Shown: piece after piece, positions 60,466 to 64,000 of the stretch
Position numbering within the stretch: the first letter of the stretch is position 1
How the letters are laid out: every line of letters begins with the position of its first letter
DNA from: Candidatus Andeanibacterium colombiense
Lineage (GTDB): Bacteria; Pseudomonadota; Alphaproteobacteria; Sphingomonadales; Sphingomonadaceae
NCBI GenBank assembly: GCA_029202985.1
Contig: CP119316.1
Coordinates: 2,046,001-2,110,000, forward strand
Direction: 5' to 3'
DNA: 64,000 nucleotides
Translations under genes and position numbers: made by a program
Notes under the pieces: generated by a model
Databases searched by the model: none
Told to the model about the DNA's origin: nothing
What the model saw: only the letters and a program-made list of their open reading frames with translations

Positions 60466-61695
60466 ATGTTGACCGAATCCCTGCTCGAAGACGCCCGCGC
60501 GATCGCCGATCGCATCGTCACCCTGCGCCGCGCGATCCACGCCGAACCCGAACTGGGGCTCGACACTCCCAAAACCCGCGACAAGGTCCGCGCCGAGCTG
60601 GCCGACCTGCCGCTCGAATGGCGCGAGGGTCCTTCGACCACCGGGGCGGTCGCGATCCTCAAGGGCGGCAAGCCCGGCGCGGCGGTATTGCTGCGCGGCG
60701 ACATGGATGCGCTGCCGATGGCCGAGGAAACCGGGCTCGACTTCGCCTCGACCGTGCCCGGGCGGATGCATGCCTGCGGCCACGATACCCATACCGCGAT
60801 GCTGGCCGGCGCGGCGCGCCTGCTCGCCGCGCGGCAGGCCGATCTCGCGGGCGAGGTCCGCTTCATGTTCCAGCCGGGCGAGGAAGGCTTCCACGGCGCG
60901 CGCTTCATGCTGGAGGACGGGCTGCTTGGCGGAGACGGTGATTACCGGCTGCCCGAAGCCGCCTTCGCGATGCATATCATGCCCAATGCCGCCCACGGCG
61001 TGTTCGGCAGCCGCGACGGTCCATTGCTGGCTGCGGCCGATGCGCTGGAGATCACCGTGCGCGGGCGCGGCGGCCACGCCTCGATGCCGCACGACACGCG
61101 CGATCCGGTGCCGGTCGCCTGCGAGATCGTGCTGGCGATCCAGACCATCGTGACCCGCCGGTTCAACGCGGCCGAGGCGGTGGTGGCGACGATCACCCAG
61201 CTCGATGCCGGCAGCGCGCACAACATCATCCCCGACACGGTGCGGATGCGCGGCACTGTCCGCACGCTCTCGCCGGCAAACCGCGCGCGCATCCAGGAAG
61301 AGATCGTCCGCGTCGCGAAGGGCATCGCGCAGGCGCACGGGATGGAGGCCGATCCGGTGTTCACGCCCGGCTTCCCGCCCACGGTCAACGATCCGCGCGC
61401 CGTCTCGCTCGGCGAAGAGATAGCCAATGGCCTCGGCGCCAAAGAGCTTGGGCGCCCCAACCAGCCGTTTTTGCGCATGGCCCATCCGATCATGGGCGCG
61501 GAGGACTTCTCCTACGTGCTGCAGAAGATCCCCGGCGCGATGTTCTTTCTCGGTGTCGCAAAGGAGGGTGCGGACTGGAGCCAATGCTGCGGGCTGCATT
61601 CGAGCAAGATGATCGTCGACGAAGCGGTGCTCCCCCGCGGCGCGGCCTTCCTCGCCGGCTGCGCGACGCGCTTCCTCGCGCGGGGCTGGAACTGA
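60466..61695 (+). CDS. M20 family metallo-amidohydrolase (N-acyl-amino acid hydrolase type)
   Basis: A 409-residue dinuclear metal peptidase-like hydrolase that removes acyl groups from amino acids or related compounds. Metal motifs are visible: HACGHDTHTAMLAGAARLL near residues 102-120 and the catalytic glutamates in FQPGEEGFHGARFML near 137-151, with a dimerisation domain between about 190 and 300 (VRGRGGHASMPHDTRDPVPV). The ATG at 60466 was chosen because family sequence starts there; the frame before it is not coding-like. It is followed after four bases by a PH-domain gene. Confidence 0.88.
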   Translation: MLTESLLEDARAIADRIVTLRRAIHAEPELGLDTPKTRDKVRAELADLPLEWREGPSTTGAVAILKGGKPGAAVLLRGDMDALPMAEETGLDFASTVPGRMHACGHDTHTAMLAGAARLLAARQADLAGEVRFMFQPGEEGFHGARFMLEDGLLGGDGDYRLPEAAFAMHIMPNAAHGVFGSRDGPLLAAADALEITVRGRGGHASMPHDTRDPVPVACEIVLAIQTIVTRRFNAAEAVVATITQLDAGSAHNIIPDTVRMRGTVRTLSPANRARIQEEIVRVAKGIAQAHGMEADPVFTPGFPPTVNDPRAVSLGEEIANGLGAKELGRPNQPFLRMAHPIMGAEDFSYVLQKIPGAMFFLGVAKEGADWSQCCGLHSSKMIVDEAVLPRGAAFLAGCATRFLARGWN

Positions 61696-61699
61696 GGCG

Positions 61700-62344
61700 A
61701 TGGACGACGCCACGCGGATCGCAACGCTCGAACGGCTTGCCGGCCTCTATCGCGCCGGCAGCCTCACCGCCGACGAATATGCGGCGCAGAAGGCCAAGCT
61801 GCTCGGCGGCGATGGCGACGATGCGGCCGGGATCACCGACGAAAAGCCGGTCGCGCAGTTCCACGGCAGCACGCTCGGCTGGGTGCTCGGTTCCGGACTC
61901 GGCTGGCTCACGATCGTGCTGATCCTGAGTCCGATCCTCGCCTTCACGCTGACTGCGGACACCGGCGCGCGCTACACCTCGCTGGCACTGCTCGCGGCCG
62001 GTTTCGCCGCAATCGCCGTGCGTTGGATCGGGAATATCGCGAAGAAATACGAGCTGACCAACCAGCGGCTGATCATGCGCACGGGCCTGGTGTTCAAGCG
62101 GGTGGACGAGATCGAGCTTTACCGGGTGAAGGATTCGCGGGTCGATTTCTCGATCATCAACCAGCTCACCGGGATCGGCACGATCACCCTGCGGTCGAGC
62201 GACGTCAGCTCGGAACAGACCGACTTCAAGATCCGCGACGTGCCCTGCGCGCGCGACATTCGCGAGCAATTGCGCGGACTGGTCGACCGCGCACGCCAGC
62301 GCCGCCAGGTCCGCGAATTCGACATCGACGAACGCGGTATCTGA
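61700..62344 (+). CDS. Membrane protein with SHOCT and bacterial PH (bPH2) domains
   Basis: A 214-residue protein. The N-terminus has a SHOCT-like segment (LERLAGLYRAGSLTADEYAAQ, with KAKLLGG after it), then two hydrophobic segments near 60-80 and 90-107, then a DUF304/bPH2 domain (YELTNQRLIMRTGLVFKRVD; IGTITLRSSDVSSEQTDFKI). Such proteins sit at the membrane and are mostly uncharacterised. It follows the M20 gene after four bases and ends near the tRNA-Arg terminator. Confidence 0.83.
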   Translation: MDDATRIATLERLAGLYRAGSLTADEYAAQKAKLLGGDGDDAAGITDEKPVAQFHGSTLGWVLGSGLGWLTIVLILSPILAFTLTADTGARYTSLALLAAGFAAIAVRWIGNIAKKYELTNQRLIMRTGLVFKRVDEIELYRVKDSRVDFSIINQLTGIGTITLRSSDVSSEQTDFKIRDVPCARDIREQLRGLVDRARQRRQVREFDIDERGI

Positions 62345-62406
62345 GACCGTCCCGCGGCCCGCCCGGAGCGAGCTTCGATCCGAGGCGATACGCAAAAACA
62401 TGAAAG

Positions 62407-62454
62407 CCAAAACGCAAATGGGCACCTCCGAAGAGACGCCCATTTGCGTTTTGG
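62407..62454 (-). terminator. 17 bp perfect-stem terminator overlapping tRNA-Arg 3' end
   Basis: CCAAAACGCAAATGGGC (62407-62423) and GCCCATTTGCGTTTTGG (62438-62454) are exact inverted repeats with a 14-base loop. On the minus strand the stem begins with the CCA of the tRNA-Arg and is followed by a T-rich stretch, so it likely ends the tRNA transcript; it may also terminate the plus-strand M20/PH transcript. Confidence 0.8.
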
Positions 62455-62528
62455 TGCACCCGACAGGATTCGAACCTGTGACCCCTGCCTTCGGAGGGCA
62501 GTACTCTATCCAGCTGAGCTACGGGTGC
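62452..62528 (-). tRNA. tRNA-Arg (anticodon CCG)
   Basis: Reverse-complement reading gives acceptor stem GCACCCG pairing with CGGGTGC, discriminator A and encoded CCA at 62452-62454. The anticodon stem CTGCC/GGCAG encloses CTCCGAA with anticodon CCG. D loop AGCTGGATAGAG and T arm ACAGGTTCGAATCCTGT are complete. Length is 77 nt with CCA. No integrase is next to it. Confidence 0.97.
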
Positions 62529-62632
62529 CCAAAACCAATGTCTGGGCCTTGATTCACGCTTCGGCCCTTCGGCCCGAAGCGATCAAGGCCCGGGCTGCGC
62601 CGCCTAGCAACCCTGGCGCCCGTCGCCAAGGA

Positions 62633-63076
62633 TTAGTTCTTCTTGGCACCTTCGGCCTGGGCCTTCGCGGTCTGCGAGCCGCCTTCGCCGAACTGCCACA
62701 GCTTCTTGCCGTTGGCCTTGGTGACGGTGACATTGAAGCCGCCGCGGCGCTTGTCACGCAGCGGGTAATAGGTGATGTCGATCTGCTCGCCCGGCTTGAT
62801 CGAATCCCTTGCCCAGCCATAGCGGACGAGATGGTTGGGGCTCATGCCCTCGAGCGCCCATTTGTGCAGCTGCCCGTCGCGTTCCTTGACCGTGACGTAG
62901 AGGAAGGTGTGCGGATTGGTCCATTCCCATTTGTCGACCGTCGCATGCTTCATCGGCAATTCCTTGCCCCATTCGAACATCGCGGTCGAATGGTGCGCGG
63001 CAAGCGGGGCGCCGATCAATACGGCGGCGCCGGCGGCGGCAAACAGGGCATTACGGCGCGTGATTTTCCCAGGCAT
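62633..63076 (-). CDS. DUF6152 family exported protein
   Basis: A 147-residue protein with an N-terminal basic and hydrophobic signal (TRRNALFAAAGAAVLIGAPL, ending near AAHHS) and a small beta-domain: HHSTAMFEWGKELPM, WEWTNPHTFLYVTV and ITYYPLRDKRRGGFNVTV. The histidine and tryptophan-rich start of the mature protein matches DUF6152. The function is unknown; these proteins are commonly found beside secreted proteins of the type encoded divergently at 63251, so the two likely act together in the periplasm. Confidence 0.82.
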   Translation of the reverse strand: MPGKITRRNALFAAAGAAVLIGAPLAAHHSTAMFEWGKELPMKHATVDKWEWTNPHTFLYVTVKERDGQLHKWALEGMSPNHLVRYGWARDSIKPGEQIDITYYPLRDKRRGGFNVTVTKANGKKLWQFGEGGSQTAKAQAEGAKKN

Positions 63077-63250
63077 TAGAGGCTCTCCATGCTCCCACCA
63101 TACTGAGCGTCGGCGGCGCTTTTCCCCTGTGTGACAAGCCAGCCGGACATAATCAACCCATTGCTTGACTTGGAACGGAATTCCGCCACATCTCGCGTGT
63201 CGGCGCGATGCGCCAGATCAAAATAGAACAGACCTTTCCGGAGAGTGCAC

Positions 63251-64000
63251 ATGAAGGGTTTTACCCGGTTTTCGAGCCTGCTCGCGGCCACCGCCGCGCT
63301 TGCGATCGTCGCCCCTGCCTCGGCACAGGAAACGCCGCGCGCGACCCAATATTCCGAAACGCTCAAGCTGCCCGACTGGGTCGGCATCTGGTATCCCGAC
63401 TGGAGCCAGCTGTTCGGCGGCCGCGCCGCGGCCAAGCCGCAGCTGACCCCGCAGGCGCAGGCCGCGTATGACAAATATCTCGCCGACACCAAGGCGAACG
63501 GCCCCGATCAATATGCGCAGGCGCATTGCCTGCCGCCGGGCCTGCCGGGCATGATGCAGCAGCCCTATCCGATCGAGATTCTCTACTCGCCCGGCCGCGT
63601 GACGATCTTCGCCGAAGCCTATTCGCAGGTCCGCCGCATCTACACCGACGGGCGCAAGAACCCCGCCGATCCCGACCTGTTCTTCAACGGCAATTCGGTC
63701 GGTCATTGGGAAGGCGATACGCTGGTGATCGAAACCGTCGGCCTCAACACCGAAACCCAGCTTGCCCCCGGCATCGGTCACAGCGAAAAATTACGGGTCG
63801 ACGAGAAGATCTGGCTCGAAAAGCCCGGCCAGCTGGTCGATGAAATGAGCTTCACCGATCCCGAGACGCTTACCGCGCCCTTCGTCACCCGGGTGGTCTA
63901 CAAGCTCGACAACCAGTTCCCGATTCGCGAATATGTCTGCGGCGAGAACAACCACCTGATCACCGGCGCGACCGGCGCGGGCGCGAACATCGATCTCGGG
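63251..64000 (+). CDS. Secreted protein of unknown function, divergent from DUF6152 gene (3' truncated)
   Basis: The frame is open to the end of the window, giving 250 residues of a longer protein. A clear Sec signal peptide (MKGFTRFSSLLAATAALAIV then APASA|QET) is followed by WVGIWYPDWSQLFGG and a repeated-looking beta-rich body with IYTDGRKNPADPD and GHWEGDTLVIETVGLNTET. The WEGDTLVIET motif marks a family of secreted proteins often encoded near DUF6152 genes in proteobacteria and acidobacteria. No catalytic residue can be assigned. The start lies 174 bases from the DUF6152 start on the other strand. Confidence 0.8.
   Translation, partial: MKGFTRFSSLLAATAALAIVAPASAQETPRATQYSETLKLPDWVGIWYPDWSQLFGGRAAAKPQLTPQAQAAYDKYLADTKANGPDQYAQAHCLPPGLPGMMQQPYPIEILYSPGRVTIFAEAYSQVRRIYTDGRKNPADPDLFFNGNSVGHWEGDTLVIETVGLNTETQLAPGIGHSEKLRVDEKIWLEKPGQLVDEMSFTDPETLTAPFVTRVVYKLDNQFPIREYVCGENNHLITGATGAGANIDLG

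Noticed and set aside
1..64000. CRISPR arrays, rRNA genes, insertion sequences, toxin-antitoxin or phage modules
   Set aside because: No regular spacer repeats, rRNA sequence, transposase, integrase or phage structural genes were recognised anywhere in the window.

Overview
This 64 kb window is high-GC (roughly two thirds G+C by eye) alphaproteobacterial chromosome. The gene content points to the order Sphingomonadales (Sphingomonadaceae or Erythrobacteraceae): a large NAD-glutamate dehydrogenase, an rpe-heparinase-purH operon, an orphan KdpDE pair, a TonB-dependent receptor beside catabolic genes, and a POT peptide transporter next to exported amidohydrolases. The genus cannot be fixed from the sequence alone. 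Both ends are cut: a glutamate dehydrogenase gene enters at base 1 and a secreted-protein gene runs off base 64000.

Layout. 1-14.5 kb: glutamate dehydrogenase, ferredoxin-type reductase, QueG, a NatAB-like ABC exporter, exported MsrB, a three-gene membrane glycosylation operon (Glf-like flavoprotein, GtrA flippase, STT3-like GT-C protein) and a c-di-GMP pair (GGDEF enzyme, double PilZ). 14.5-20.2 kb: tRNA-Leu(UAA), two adjacent MetE-like zinc methyltransferases with a VOC protein, a CaiB/BaiF CoA-transferase divergent from a citryl-CoA-lyase-like protein, and a membrane protein/XRE regulator pair behind a striking 40 bp four-half-site operator. 20.2-27 kb: a plus-strand catabolic run (GMC oxidoreductase, MBL hydrolase, cytochrome P450, lactonase-like MBL, HIBADH-type dehydrogenase, AraC regulator). 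27-30.3 kb: Pal-like lipoprotein, KdpE/KdpD-like pair and a DksA-type zinc-finger protein. 30.3-37.8 kb: a tightly packed minus-strand run (serine hydrolase, carboxymuconolactone-decarboxylase-like protein, orphan 77-residue protein, two NTF2-fold proteins, SDR, second serine hydrolase, phytoene-desaturase-like flavoprotein, 71-residue protein, second SDR). 37.9-46.4 kb: FAD monooxygenase, CmcJ-like oxygenase, two MFS transporters, alpha/beta hydrolase and a TonB-dependent receptor. 46.4-64 kb: mostly core genes (ihfB, gntR, peptide transporter plus two amidohydrolases, dxs, Fur-family regulator, msrA, purH, heparinase, rpe, M20 hydrolase, PH-domain protein, tRNA-Arg(CCG)), ending with a DUF6152 protein divergent from a truncated secreted protein.

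Taken together, 20-46 kb reads as an uptake and degradation supercluster for an unidentified, probably cyclic or esterified, hydrophobic substrate. It offers outer-membrane uptake (TonB receptor), inner-membrane transport (two MFS), hydroxylation (P450, FAD monooxygenase, CmcJ-like), alcohol oxidation (GMC, SDRs, HIBADH), ester or lactone opening (two serine hydrolases, two MBL hydrolases, alpha/beta hydrolase) and small-fold isomerases or decarboxylases. Four copies of one 82-85 bp palindromic repeat sit only in this cluster and bracket two modules in inverted pairs. No transposase, integrase, CRISPR array or rRNA was seen.
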